Positions 35,525 to 44,927 of a stretch of DNA of 64,000 nucleotides are shown piece by piece. The notes beneath the pieces were generated by a model. That model made no database searches. It was not told the origin of the DNA and saw only the letters and a program-made list of their open reading frames with translations. How positions within the stretch are numbered: the stretch's first letter is position 1; each line of letters starts with the position of its first letter. A program made the translations under genes and the position numbers. Origin of the DNA: Paenibacillus sp. Soil766. GTDB lineage: Bacteria; Bacillota; Bacilli; Paenibacillales; NBRC-103111. The stretch is from positions 62,001 to 126,000 of the forward strand of contig NZ_LMSJ01000005.1 of assembly GCF_001428105.1 (NCBI RefSeq). Direction: 5' to 3'.

Positions 35525-38215
35525 CTAATTTCGCTCTAAGGGTAAGTCTGCGACTTCGCTTACAAATTGGTAATGTCCTGAAGTAACGCGAAGTATGGCA
35601 TATCCAGCTTCATAACCGATGATTTCGATGCCTGAGGCTGCTTCAATCATTGCACCGTTTTCTGTCATCCTATCCATGGTTAAGGCAGGGACATAGACAT
35701 CGGCCGTACAGTTTGCAGGAATACTCACGTTTAACGTCAATTGAGTTTGATTATTGCGTTTCCATTCAACACCCATAGATCCGACAGGCAACCGGTGCTG
35801 AGCCTTGACTTCTTGCAAGCCGCCAGGTATTGACGGTTTAATCGTCAACTTAAAGCTTTGGAATTCGGGGTCATATCGATAATCGATTCCGGCTAAGCCA
35901 GCGTATAACCATTCTTCCAGATGACCGAGCATAAAATGGTTTTGTGATTTGCCAACAGTTGGACCGTCCCAGGCTTCCGTTAATGTCGTTGCGCCATGTG
36001 CGATTTGATAGCCGTAGCTTGGATGATCCGTTTGTCGGGTCATTTCGTATATGATGTCCGAACGGCCATTCAGCGCGAGTGCAAGCAGCACATAACGGTG
36101 TCCCACATCGCCAGCAGTCGTATGATAACCATGCAGTCGTATGTCTTCAATTAAATGAGAGAGTACGGTTTCCTTAAAGTGATCATCCACAAGTCCCAAT
36201 GATAGCGGCATGGCATTGGAGGCTTGACTGCCAGTAGCATATCGGGAAGTTTCCCGGTTGAAAAATGCGTCATTAAACGCCGATTTGATTTTATCTCGCA
36301 AGATAGCGTAATTGATGGCGTCCTGCTTGTTGTTTAACAAGTTTGCGATTTGCACAAAAACATCAACGAGATGGTAATACATCGCTGTTTCCGTGTGGGG
36401 GACAGGTGTGTTTTGGGCGAACCCAGGTCCATTTTCCCCAACATCATACCAATCTCCAAGCCCTTGAAGGACGATTAAATGATCGGAGTTCTCCGTCACA
36501 TAATCGATGTACGCTTTCATACCATCGTAATGCTCGGTCAAGATCCGAGTATTGCCGTACAGCCGATATAAGTTCCAGCCTGTCAACACGTACGCACCGC
36601 CCCAAGAAACAGAATCGCGGAAGCAACGCCATTTATCGGAAAATACAACATATTCAGGTGCCGTCGTCGGCACCATTCCGTTCGGCAGTTGGGCATCACT
36701 GATATCTTCCATGACTTTCGTTAACAAGGCTTCTACCTGATAATTGAATGCTACAGAGGGACCCATCAAATGGATTTGCTCCAGCCATCCGAGCTTTTCT
36801 CGATGCGGACAATCCGTAAAAAGACTTTTCATATTGCTCAGAATCGCTTGATTAATCATTTCGTGCGTCCGGTTCAACATAACATCTGAGCATTCAAAAT
36901 GACCTGATAATCTCGTATCTGGATAGATCATTTGTCCCTCCAAGCGGAGCAGTGAGGGAATCTCTGTAAGGGGAGTGGACGAATCGACAGGAATAGCGCC
37001 TTCGATTTGTACATAACGAAAACCGTAATAGCTGAAACGCGGTGACCAGATTTCCTCTCCGTCTCCATTCAAAATATAGGAAAACCTGTAAGGGGATCCA
37101 GTCCACTTCTGATTGGCGGTACCGTCTTCCTTCAACAGTTCTGCAGGGGATAGAGTGATCCTTGAACCTTCCTGGCCCATCACAGATACTTCAATCCACC
37201 CTGCAAAGTTTTGCCCGAAATCCGCCACTAATACGCCTGGACTAGGTTGCGTTATGCTCAATGGTTTAAAGGTCTGCATTACTTTCATTGGAGAAAGTGC
37301 TTCCGATTTAAGCTTCCCAAGGGGTGGAACAACTTCGGCTGCGTATCTCCAATCATCACTTTCCGTGTAACCGGGCAGATCCCAACTCAATTGATTACGT
37401 CGAGCATCATAGTCCTCACCCCCATAAATGCACGAAAAGGTGATAGGTCCTTCTGCGATCCGCCAATCCTGATTACTGGCAATTGTGACCGTCGTACCGT
37501 CGGTATAGGTGATTTCCAGCTGTACCAAACATGTGGGGGTACCGAAGGAACGTTTGAATTTCGTGTAACGGCCACCAGTGACATTGAAAAATCCGTTCCC
37601 GAGCATCAGACCCACCACATTATCACCTGTTTTCATTTCGTCCGTCACATCGTAGACGTTGTATAGGCAGGTCTTGTTAAAGTTTGTCCACCCCGGCGTT
37701 AGCACATGATCGCTGACTTTGTTTCCGTTTAAGCGAAGCTCGTATTGCCCCAAGCCGCAGATGTAAGCTCTTGATCTTTTCACCCTTTTCATTAGTTTGA
37801 ATTCATATCGGAACAGCGGAAGCGCCTTACGTTCGAACGACTCTCCATCGGGTTCTCCAATCCAGCGAGCTGCCCAATCTGACTCATGAAGAAGTCCCAT
37901 TTCCCAATACGAAGCTGGGCTTTCTACCATCTGATCGTCTTGATTCCAAAATTGAAGCTTCCAATAATAACGTATGCGAGATTGTAGCGGAGGACCTTCA
38001 TATAAAACATGCACGTTTTTCCTGCTAACAATTTTACCGCTGTCCCATACGATGTGCTGCACATTTTCTTCAGAGGTTGACACTGTGATCCGATAGGCAG
38101 TTTGCATTTGCGAGCGAGTAAGACTGGATTTGTAACTCCAGCCGAAAGCAGGGCGTGTCACATCAATCCCGATAGGACATCTTTTGCCTTCCACAAACAT
38201 TTCATCCAGTTGCAT
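35525..38215 (-). CDS. GH78 alpha-L-rhamnosidase
   Basis: 896 residues on the reverse strand, starting at ATG 38215 behind AAAGGAGA. It overlaps the upstream propeller gene by 14 bases, so the two are coupled. N-terminal beta domains (RISYYW-type RIRYYWKLQFWNQDD) are followed by the (alpha/alpha)6 barrel with TDCPHREKLGWLEQ, the GH78 catalytic segment, in the variant that has EKLGWLEQ rather than DERLGWTGD as in the second GH78 at 45771. LSHGATTLTEAW-like GATTLTEAWDG follows near the C-terminus. No signal peptide. It removes alpha-L-rhamnose from imported oligosaccharides. Confidence 0.92.
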   Translation of the reverse strand: MQLDEMFVEGKRCPIGIDVTRPAFGWSYKSSLTRSQMQTAYRITVSTSEENVQHIVWDSGKIVSRKNVHVLYEGPPLQSRIRYYWKLQFWNQDDQMVESPASYWEMGLLHESDWAARWIGEPDGESFERKALPLFRYEFKLMKRVKRSRAYICGLGQYELRLNGNKVSDHVLTPGWTNFNKTCLYNVYDVTDEMKTGDNVVGLMLGNGFFNVTGGRYTKFKRSFGTPTCLVQLEITYTDGTTVTIASNQDWRIAEGPITFSCIYGGEDYDARRNQLSWDLPGYTESDDWRYAAEVVPPLGKLKSEALSPMKVMQTFKPLSITQPSPGVLVADFGQNFAGWIEVSVMGQEGSRITLSPAELLKEDGTANQKWTGSPYRFSYILNGDGEEIWSPRFSYYGFRYVQIEGAIPVDSSTPLTEIPSLLRLEGQMIYPDTRLSGHFECSDVMLNRTHEMINQAILSNMKSLFTDCPHREKLGWLEQIHLMGPSVAFNYQVEALLTKVMEDISDAQLPNGMVPTTAPEYVVFSDKWRCFRDSVSWGGAYVLTGWNLYRLYGNTRILTEHYDGMKAYIDYVTENSDHLIVLQGLGDWYDVGENGPGFAQNTPVPHTETAMYYHLVDVFVQIANLLNNKQDAINYAILRDKIKSAFNDAFFNRETSRYATGSQASNAMPLSLGLVDDHFKETVLSHLIEDIRLHGYHTTAGDVGHRYVLLALALNGRSDIIYEMTRQTDHPSYGYQIAHGATTLTEAWDGPTVGKSQNHFMLGHLEEWLYAGLAGIDYRYDPEFQSFKLTIKPSIPGGLQEVKAQHRLPVGSMGVEWKRNNQTQLTLNVSIPANCTADVYVPALTMDRMTENGAMIEAASGIEIIGYEAGYAILRVTSGHYQFVSEVADLPLERN

Positions 38216-39227
38216 GGGTAGTGTCTCCTTTGAAAACATCATGCGAGGCAGCCACACTGATTGTACGGAACTCTTTTCCCCAGTTTTTTGTCGCATCGCC
38301 TTCCTTATAAGGTCGGCAGGAGCAATAGAAGTGATAAAGCACGCCATTATGCGTAACGACGGAAGGCTTATGGGCGAAAATAGAGTCTACCATGCCTTCT
38401 TCACCTACGCGAATAATAGGATCTGGATATTTTTCCCAATGTAAAAGATCTTTCGATAAGGCAATTCCTTCTTGTGCTTGCTTGTAATTATAGCCAAAGA
38501 AATACATGATCCATTGATCTTTATCTTGTAAAACACAAGGGTCGCTGACAAAACCGGAGTCCCATCTTTCCGGAGAGACACGAAGAATCGGGTTATGCTC
38601 GTATCGCTGCCACGAGATGAGGTCAGTTGAGAAAGCAACGCCCGTTTGTTCGAGCCATTTTCCCTTATTTGTGTTTTTGGCATTATAAAACAGGTAGAAC
38701 GTGCTGTCATGTTCAACAAGACATTCCTTGTATAAACCGCCTTGTTCCCAATCTGCGCCTTCTTCTGGGGTTAAAATTGGATCAACGCATCTGTGCCACT
38801 CCAGTAGTTGTTCATCTTCCGACCATGCGATTCCGATTTTTGCCGAACCTTCTTCGTAACCGAAATCAGGGTAGGCGTGATAGAGCAGCCAGTATTTGTT
38901 GTTCCATTTCTTAAGCACCGGAGGAGCATCGATCTTATTTTCCTTTAAAATCCATGTTCCTGCTATATTTCTCGAGTCCCAATCTGCACCTTCATTCCGC
39001 CTTAGAATGACACTAAGGTGTTCCCAGTTTAACAAGTCTGTGCTGGTGGCTAAGGCTGTTTGATAACCCGTACCGTCAAATCCTACGTACATCATGTATA
39101 ACTTTTCATTATGTTGAAAGACGAAGGGGCAATCCACGGCTCGTTCATCAAAGTGACCGGGGATTCCGGATCCGATAAGCACCGGTTTACCCAATTTATA
39201 AGGCGTAACATAGGGCTCAATATGCAT
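38202..39227 (-). CDS. Five-bladed beta-propeller glycosidase (GH43/GH32 superfamily-like)
   Basis: 341 residues, starting at ATG 39227 ten bases after AAGGAG; an in-frame TTG at 39236 is too close. It has repeated blade motifs (LYMMYVGFDG, STDLLNWEH, AWSEDEQLLEWHR, FSTDLISWQRY, LSKDLLHWEKYPDP) and Asp/Glu at places expected for the catalytic acids (AVDCPFV, DAPPVLKK, YKECLVE). I cannot assign it to one CAZy family; GH43, GH130 and GH137 are candidates. No signal peptide. First gene of a two-gene unit with GH78, divergent from the alcohol dehydrogenase cluster. Confidence 0.75.
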   Translation of the reverse strand: MHIEPYVTPYKLGKPVLIGSGIPGHFDERAVDCPFVFQHNEKLYMMYVGFDGTGYQTALATSTDLLNWEHLSVILRRNEGADWDSRNIAGTWILKENKIDAPPVLKKWNNKYWLLYHAYPDFGYEEGSAKIGIAWSEDEQLLEWHRCVDPILTPEEGADWEQGGLYKECLVEHDSTFYLFYNAKNTNKGKWLEQTGVAFSTDLISWQRYEHNPILRVSPERWDSGFVSDPCVLQDKDQWIMYFFGYNYKQAQEGIALSKDLLHWEKYPDPIIRVGEEGMVDSIFAHKPSVVTHNGVLYHFYCSCRPYKEGDATKNWGKEFRTISVAASHDVFKGDTTHATG

Positions 39228-39434
39228 GTTTTTCAATCTCCTTAATGATTATTAGAACTTACGTTAGATGCCACATATTGTAAGATTACTATCACACCTA
39301 TTCCTACTCAGGGGGGGATTGAATCCGATATATAGGTCGATTGCATCTTCAAACTACAGCTGCATTGACATCGATTGTAAGCGGGCGTAGGATGAGGGAA
39401 AATTGTGGAAATTTTGTTCGGAAGGTGGACTCTT
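39228..39434. promoter_or_regulatory. Divergent promoter region with two CCTAT-type elements
   Basis: The 207 bases between the reverse propeller/GH78 unit and the forward cluster hold CACCTAT (39295-39301) and the reverse-oriented TATAGGTC (39331-39338). Related elements lie before three other units of the cluster (see findings). No clear -35/-10 pair could be fixed by eye. Confidence 0.4.
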
Positions 39435-40613
39435 ATGAAAGACGGTTATGCATCCAATCCGTTCATGTTTCAGACGTCCGGCAGCATTGTCGTCGGTCGT
39501 AATGTCATTGATCAGTTGATTCCGCGCATCAAGTTGCTAGGCGAATTTCGGCACGCCGTGATCGTAACGCAACCTTCGATCGTAGCACTCGGGGTAATTG
39601 AACAAATGGTAGGTGAGCTAAAACAAGCCGGTATATCCAGTCGTTATATAACAGAAGTGAAACCGGAACCGACGGTTGACAATATTCGCTCCGTATTCAG
39701 CAGCATTTCTGCCGAGCCTGTAGATTTGCTGATTGGTATAGGAGGGGGAAGTGTTCTCGACGCTGCAAAAATATTTTCCGTTTTGCTGACGAATCCAGTT
39801 GACGTGCAGAGTCTGATTGGGACCGATCTAGTTTCGCAATCTGGCATTCCTACAGTACTTGTGCCGACGACCTCAGGAACCGGTTCAGAAGTAACGCCGA
39901 ATGCTATTGTAAGCGTTCCGGAAGAAGAGTTAAAGGTAGGAATAATAAGCAGGCACTTGCTGCCCAAGCTGGTTATCATTGACCCTGTATTGACGATAAG
40001 CTTGCCAAAACCGATCACGGCGGCAACGGGAATGGATGCCTTCACCCATGCCTTGGAATCGTATATATCTAATAAGGCTAATCCGATAAGCGATATGTTT
40101 GCCTTGGAATCCATCCGCTTGATTGCAGAAAGTCTGGTTCTTGCTTATCATAACGGTTCGGATCTTGAAGCGAGGGGGAAAATGCTGCTCGGGTCCATGT
40201 ACGGCGGTATGGCGTTGAGCGCAGCTGGCACAGCGGCCGTTCATGCGCTTGCATATCCACTCGGGGGCAAGTTCAATATTTCGCATGGAGTTGCCAATTC
40301 GATGCTGCTGCCTCATGTTATGGCCTTTAATCAGGATGCCATAGCAGATCGGCTTAGGAATGTCGCTGGAGCCATGGGTCTGCAGGCTGGGAAGATGGGA
40401 GGGACAGAATCCTCCGAGCTGGTGATCAAGCAGATTTTCGAATGGACTTCAGAGATGCGTATCCCGCAAAACTTGCGCGAATTTGGCATTTCGGAAGGAG
40501 ATGTGGATGATCTGGCGATCGCTGCATCCAAGGTTACTAGGTTATTAACTAATAATCCGAAGCCGATGGACGTGGCGTCGATTAAAACCGTGTATCAGAA
40601 TCTGTTCCCTTGA
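39435..40613 (+). CDS. Iron-containing alcohol dehydrogenase
   Basis: Cytoplasmic NAD(P)-dependent group III dehydrogenase, 392 residues, from ATG 39435 behind GGAAGGTGG; a GTG at 39405 lacks a site. GIGGGSVLDAAK binds the cofactor. VPTTSGTGSEVTPNAIV and the metal-binding HALAYPLGGKFNISHGVANS are typical of the FucO/butanol dehydrogenase group. First gene of the long cluster, followed by a tetronate kinase and PdxA2. Two roles fit: reduction of lactaldehyde from L-fucose or L-rhamnose, as in FucO, or reduction of a C4 aldehyde acid to a tetronate for the next enzymes. The second fits the immediate neighbours better. Inference only. Confidence 0.88.
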   Translation: MKDGYASNPFMFQTSGSIVVGRNVIDQLIPRIKLLGEFRHAVIVTQPSIVALGVIEQMVGELKQAGISSRYITEVKPEPTVDNIRSVFSSISAEPVDLLIGIGGGSVLDAAKIFSVLLTNPVDVQSLIGTDLVSQSGIPTVLVPTTSGTGSEVTPNAIVSVPEEELKVGIISRHLLPKLVIIDPVLTISLPKPITAATGMDAFTHALESYISNKANPISDMFALESIRLIAESLVLAYHNGSDLEARGKMLLGSMYGGMALSAAGTAAVHALAYPLGGKFNISHGVANSMLLPHVMAFNQDAIADRLRNVAGAMGLQAGKMGGTESSELVIKQIFEWTSEMRIPQNLREFGISEGDVDDLAIAASKVTRLLTNNPKPMDVASIKTVYQNLFP

Positions 40614-40691
40614 TAAAGGGAATGTGTCTGCCTGGAATAGGCGTGTTCGAAGCACGTGTTACGAATCAAAACGCTAAGGAGGTTACCGCAA

Positions 40692-41996
40692 TTGAAAGTA
40701 GCCGTTATTGCCGATGATCTTACGGGAGCAGGGGATACAGGCGCACAGTTTGCCAAGCATGGGCTGCATGTAACTATACGTTTACAGTTCAGGGCGGGAA
40801 TGGAAGCGGTGTCAGAGCAGGATGTGCTCGTACTGGATACCGACAGCCGATCCCTGAATGCCGAAGCCGCTTACCAGAGAGCTGTTGAGGCATCGAGATG
40901 CGCTCAAGCTTTTGAAGCGGATGTTGTGTTCAAGAAAATCGATTCCACCTTGCGTGGAAATCTGGGGTCGGAAATGGATGCCGTGTACGACACGTATCGA
41001 CCCGATTTCGTTGTCATCGCCCCGGCTTATCCCAAAGCGGGACGTCTGGTCCGTGAAGGCAGATTGTATGTTCATGGAACGCCGCTGCATGAAACCGAGT
41101 TCGCAAGCGATCCGAAAACGCCTATAACCGAATCCTATATCCCAGAATTATTGCGTCATCAGACGAAGCGACCTGTCGAGGTCATCCCTTCCGAGATATT
41201 AGCGGAGGGGAGAAGCGCGTTGGAGCTCGTATTGCAAAATTGTCTATCCCAAGGTATTTGTTATTTGCTTGTAGATTCTGACAATGATGATGATTTGAAG
41301 CGTATCGTTTCCCTGTTCGGGGAGACATCGTATTCGGTTGTTTGGGTTGGTGCAGCAGGTTTGGCACAACAACTGGCAGTTCAATATGAATCCTTAACGC
41401 AGCCATCGCCAAAGAAATTAGTTCAACCAAACGGTCCGATACTTGCTGTGATCGGCAGTGTCAGTTCTCGGTCACGCCGTCAATTGGACGTCCTTCTCAG
41501 CCAACCGAATGTGCAGGGCATCCGGATGGAGGCTTATCGCCTTATATCTGGTAAAGCCGAAACAGAGCACGAATTGGCGAATGCAGTGGAAGAAGCAGCA
41601 CAGGCCATAAATGCAAACTTTCATACGGTGTTATATTCGTCGGGTGACCGGGAAGCTATACGACTCGCCCAGCGTGTCGGGGCGCAGAATGGCATGACTG
41701 CGCAAGAAGTTAGCGATACGATATCTCGTGCTTTGGGAGAATCTGCGTTCCGTTTGATAAATCGCTGCAGGATCGGAGGCATCATATTGACCGGCGGCGA
41801 TACGGCAAGACAAGTCTGCTCATCCCTTCAAGCAAACGAATTTCGAGTGTTTGACGAGGTTGAAACCGGTGTGCCGATTGGATTCCTTGTTTCAGAAGAG
41901 CATCTTCCAGTGGTAACCAAAGCGGGGGGATTCGGATCTGATCAAGTATTGCTGCGAGCGCTGGAATCGTTGAATGGAGGATTAAGGACAAGATGA
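40692..41996 (+). CDS. Four-carbon acid sugar kinase (DUF1537, OtnK/DtnK-like)
   Basis: Phosphorylates a tetronate (threonate, erythronate or 3-oxo-tetronate) at C4 with ATP. 434 residues, start TTG 40692 eight bases after AAGGAGGTT. The N-terminal domain has the family hallmark VIADDLTGAGDTGAQF (residues 5-20), and the C-terminal nucleotide-binding domain has GGIILTGGDTARQV. Its stop overlaps the PdxA2 start by four bases (ATGA), a sign of tight coupling. The kinase/PdxA2 pair is known to turn D-threonate or D-erythronate into DHAP and CO2. Exact substrate stereochemistry cannot be read from the sequence. Confidence 0.9.
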   Translation: MKVAVIADDLTGAGDTGAQFAKHGLHVTIRLQFRAGMEAVSEQDVLVLDTDSRSLNAEAAYQRAVEASRCAQAFEADVVFKKIDSTLRGNLGSEMDAVYDTYRPDFVVIAPAYPKAGRLVREGRLYVHGTPLHETEFASDPKTPITESYIPELLRHQTKRPVEVIPSEILAEGRSALELVLQNCLSQGICYLLVDSDNDDDLKRIVSLFGETSYSVVWVGAAGLAQQLAVQYESLTQPSPKKLVQPNGPILAVIGSVSSRSRRQLDVLLSQPNVQGIRMEAYRLISGKAETEHELANAVEEAAQAINANFHTVLYSSGDREAIRLAQRVGAQNGMTAQEVSDTISRALGESAFRLINRCRIGGIILTGGDTARQVCSSLQANEFRVFDEVETGVPIGFLVSEEHLPVVTKAGGFGSDQVLLRALESLNGGLRTR

Positions 41997-43003
41997 AACC
42001 AATAATAGGAATCACAATGGGTGATGCATCAGGCATTGGTCCTGAAATCATCGTGAAAGCGCTGCACCATTCTCAAGTATACGAAAGCTGCCGCCCGCTA
42101 GTGATTGGAGATCCGATCATGTTAGAACGAGCACTTCAAATCGTGAAAGGTACAGCTTCCATTCATATCATATCGAGCCCTCAGGACGGGCGTTACGAAT
42201 ACGGCAGCATTGATTGTTTGGATTTGCGCTTGCTTGCCCCTGATCTTGCATACGGTAAAGTATCCGCCGAAGCGGGACACGCTGCTTACGTGTTTGTAGA
42301 GAAAGCAGTGGAATTGGCTATGGCTAGGCAAATTGACGCCATATGCACCGCTCCTTTAAATAAAGAGGCTCTGCATAAGGGAGGTCACCTTTATCCGGGT
42401 CATACGGAAATATTAGCCGGACTGACACATACCGAAGATTATAGTATGATGCTCACTGCTCCAAAGCTGAAAGTCATACATTTAACCACACATGTTGGAC
42501 TGATTCAGGCCATTGAGATGATCAATCCGGAGCGGACGTACAAGGTAATCAAGCTGGCCCATGAAACGTTACAGAGGGCTGGAAACGTCAAACCGCGTAT
42601 TGCCGTTTGCGGGATTAATCCGCATGCCGGAGAGAATGGTCTGTTTGGGTACGGAGAGGAAGAACACAAACTGATGCCAGGTATCAGATCAGCAGCAGAA
42701 GAAGGTATCAACGTTACGGGTCCTTATCCGGCTGATACGCTGTTTTATCGAGCTGTGAAGGGGGATTTTGACATTGTGGTCGCTTGTTATCATGATCAAG
42801 GACATATACCGATCAAAGTGCTTGGTATTGAAGCCGGCGTGAATATCACGATCGGTTTGAACGGTGGAATCATTCGCACCTCTGTCGATCATGGGACGGC
42901 ATTTGACATTACAGGTATAGGAATAGCGGATGAAAGAAGCATGTTGGCCGCGATCCACGCTGCGGTTGAGCTTGCGCCTAAACCGATAGATAACCTTTCT
43001 TAA
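41993..43003 (+). CDS. pdxA2: PdxA2-like 4-phosphotetronate dehydrogenase
   Basis: 336 residues, ATG behind GGAGGATTAAGG and coupled to the kinase. The start MKPIIGITMGDASGIGPEII is the PdxA signature. The three metal-binding histidines H167, H211 and H267 fall almost exactly where E. coli PdxA has H166, H211 and H266. PdxA itself acts in vitamin B6 synthesis, but in the context of DUF1537 the expected role is NAD-dependent oxidation of 4-phospho-threonate or -erythronate, with spontaneous decarboxylation to DHAP. The next gene follows after 48 bases. Confidence 0.9.
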   Translation: MKPIIGITMGDASGIGPEIIVKALHHSQVYESCRPLVIGDPIMLERALQIVKGTASIHIISSPQDGRYEYGSIDCLDLRLLAPDLAYGKVSAEAGHAAYVFVEKAVELAMARQIDAICTAPLNKEALHKGGHLYPGHTEILAGLTHTEDYSMMLTAPKLKVIHLTTHVGLIQAIEMINPERTYKVIKLAHETLQRAGNVKPRIAVCGINPHAGENGLFGYGEEEHKLMPGIRSAAEEGINVTGPYPADTLFYRAVKGDFDIVVACYHDQGHIPIKVLGIEAGVNITIGLNGGIIRTSVDHGTAFDITGIGIADERSMLAAIHAAVELAPKPIDNLS

Positions 43004-43051
43004 GGCATGTAATGTGGTAATTTAAAATCCGTTCCAAACAAGGAGAGATAT

Positions 43052-43945
43052 ATGTTAAAGCCAGCAGGCATCATCCCCGCTATGATTACGCCTTTTGATG
43101 ACAAGCAAAATATCAACGAATCAGCATTGCGACTATTCGTTCGCAGGTTCATTGCTGCTAACGTTCATGGTCTGTTTTGCCTCGGCACCAATGGAGAGTT
43201 CTTTACGCTGTCAATGGAGGAAAAGTTGCGAGTTGCCGAAATTGTCATCGAGGAGGCTCAGGGACGCGTTCCAATTTATGTAGGCGCGGGGTGCGTAGGA
43301 ACGCAGGAAACGGCCCAGTTAGCTGCACGTCTTGAACAAATGGGGGCCGACGCTTTATCCATCATTACACCGTATTTTTTAACATTTACACAGCAAGAGT
43401 TGATTGGACATTTCCGAACGGTTGCGGAAGCGACGAAATTGCCTATTCTCCTGTATAACATTCCGGCGCGAACCGGCAATACCCTCTTACCTAAGACGGT
43501 CATGGAGTTAAGTAAAGTACCTAACATTGTCGGCATTAAGGACAGCAGCGGAAGCTTTGATAACATCTTGCAAGTTCTGGAACTGTGCGATCCAGATTTC
43601 GCCGTACTGGCAGGGACAGACTCACTCATATTGCCGACACTGATGGCAGGCGGTCATGGGGCTATCGCAGCAACGGCCAATGTATTCCCGGAAGTCGTCA
43701 GGTCCATTTACGATTTATGGCTGCAAGGTAAACCGGAAGAAGCCGAATTGTCGCAGCGTAAGCTGCGTGCGCTGCGTAGTAGCTTCTCGTTGGGAACACT
43801 GCCTTCCGTTTTGAAGGAGGTTTTGAACATGCTCGGTATGCCTGCCGGAGACCCGCGACTGCCGGTTCAACCTCTCTCTCCGACTGCTAAAGCGGAGTTG
43901 AAAATTGTGATGGATCCATATGTGAGCGAAGGTGTCATTAAATGA
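43052..43945 (+). CDS. DapA/NanA-superfamily lyase or aldolase
   Basis: 297 residues, ATG behind CAAGGAGAG. TIM-barrel Schiff-base enzyme with GTNGEFFTL, catalytic Tyr Y135 (LYNIPARTG) and Schiff-base K163 (GIKDSSG). The family covers dihydrodipicolinate synthase, N-acetylneuraminate lyase, 2-keto-3-deoxy-aldonate aldolases and 5-keto-4-deoxyglucarate dehydratase. Housekeeping DapA is unlikely, as no lysine genes are near. Position between the tetronate genes and glycosidases points to cleavage of a 2-keto-3-deoxy sugar acid to pyruvate and an aldehyde. The second family member follows after 16 bases. Confidence 0.85.
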   Translation: MLKPAGIIPAMITPFDDKQNINESALRLFVRRFIAANVHGLFCLGTNGEFFTLSMEEKLRVAEIVIEEAQGRVPIYVGAGCVGTQETAQLAARLEQMGADALSIITPYFLTFTQQELIGHFRTVAEATKLPILLYNIPARTGNTLLPKTVMELSKVPNIVGIKDSSGSFDNILQVLELCDPDFAVLAGTDSLILPTLMAGGHGAIAATANVFPEVVRSIYDLWLQGKPEEAELSQRKLRALRSSFSLGTLPSVLKEVLNMLGMPAGDPRLPVQPLSPTAKAELKIVMDPYVSEGVIK

Positions 43946-43961
43946 TCAGGAAGAGGTGTTG

Positions 43962-44906
43962 ATGATAATGGAAGTTAACATTCCGAACGGCGTATGGCCA
44001 ACGATGCTAACCCCGTTTACGACTACTAACGAGGTGGATTACGAAGCTTTGGGTCAGTTGGTCGAATGGTATATTGCCCAAGGTGTTCACGGCCTATTTG
44101 CAGTCTGTCAATCGAGTGAAATGTTCTACTTAACTTTAGAGGAGAGAGTGCGAATCGCACAGTTCGTCAAAGAAAAGTCAAACGGCCGTGTACCCGTCAT
44201 CGCTTCTGGCCATATTTCAGACGAATTCGAAGAGCAAGTGAATGAGCTTAAGCGGATGGCCGACACCGGGGTTGATGCGGTCGTGCTGGTTAGCAATCGA
44301 TTTGCTGGTCCGGAAGAATCAGACGAGGTATGGTTGAACCGTGCAGAACAGCTGCTCAATCGAGTGCCGGATGTGCTGTTTGGTATTTACGAATGCCCTT
44401 ACCCGTATAAAAGGCTGATGAGTCCGAAACTGCTTAAATGGTGTGCGGATACAGGCAGATTTGGGTTTCTCAAGGACACGAGCTGCGATATTAAACAGAT
44501 TGCTGAGAAGATCGATGCTGTAAAAGGAAGTCCGTTGAAAATATTCAATGCGAATTCCGCTACCTTACTAGCATCGTTACGTTTAGGGGTGGCCGGCTTT
44601 AGCGGTGTGATGGCCAATTTTCACCCTGACTTGTATGTACGTCTTTCGGAGTGCGGGGACTTTCAGACTGAAACCGCAGAAATGATTCAGGCATTTATCG
44701 GACCGGCGTCATTAATCGAACTTCAGATGTATCCTGTTAATGCGAAATATCATCTGCAAAGAATAGGTTTATCCCTAGAGATGCACTGCCGCACAAGAGA
44801 TGCAGGTACTTTCAGAGAAAACCAAAAGTCGGAAGTAATGCAGCTTGATCAGCTGTATCAGTTATTCAAGCAGCAGTTAAAGCCAAAACAGAATGTAACT
44901 GTTTGA
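43962..44906 (+). CDS. Second DapA-superfamily protein, divergent
   Basis: 314 residues from ATG 43962, behind AGGAAGAGG. Tyr Y143 (YECPYPYK) and Lys K171 (FLKDTSC) are in place, so Schiff-base chemistry is likely. The usual GTTGE motif is AVCQSSEMFYL, and the C-terminus is unlike the first copy, so the two are not recent duplicates and probably act on different acids. Same coupling and context as the neighbour. Confidence 0.82.
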   Translation: MIMEVNIPNGVWPTMLTPFTTTNEVDYEALGQLVEWYIAQGVHGLFAVCQSSEMFYLTLEERVRIAQFVKEKSNGRVPVIASGHISDEFEEQVNELKRMADTGVDAVVLVSNRFAGPEESDEVWLNRAEQLLNRVPDVLFGIYECPYPYKRLMSPKLLKWCADTGRFGFLKDTSCDIKQIAEKIDAVKGSPLKIFNANSATLLASLRLGVAGFSGVMANFHPDLYVRLSECGDFQTETAEMIQAFIGPASLIELQMYPVNAKYHLQRIGLSLEMHCRTRDAGTFRENQKSEVMQLDQLYQLFKQQLKPKQNVTV

Positions 44907-44927
44907 TCACAAAGAGGAGATGCTACA

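Noticed and set aside
40614..40691. Hairpin CGTG/CACG after the alcohol dehydrogenase as a terminator
   Set aside because: Four-pair stem and no T run; the kinase gene follows closely and is probably co-transcribed.
41993..43003. Vitamin B6 gene pdxA
   Set aside because: Overlap with a DUF1537 kinase points to the tetronate-phosphate dehydrogenase subtype; no pdxJ or other B6 genes nearby.
43052..44906. Lysine biosynthesis dapA genes
   Set aside because: No other lysine genes; two diverged copies sit in a sugar-acid and glycosidase cluster.
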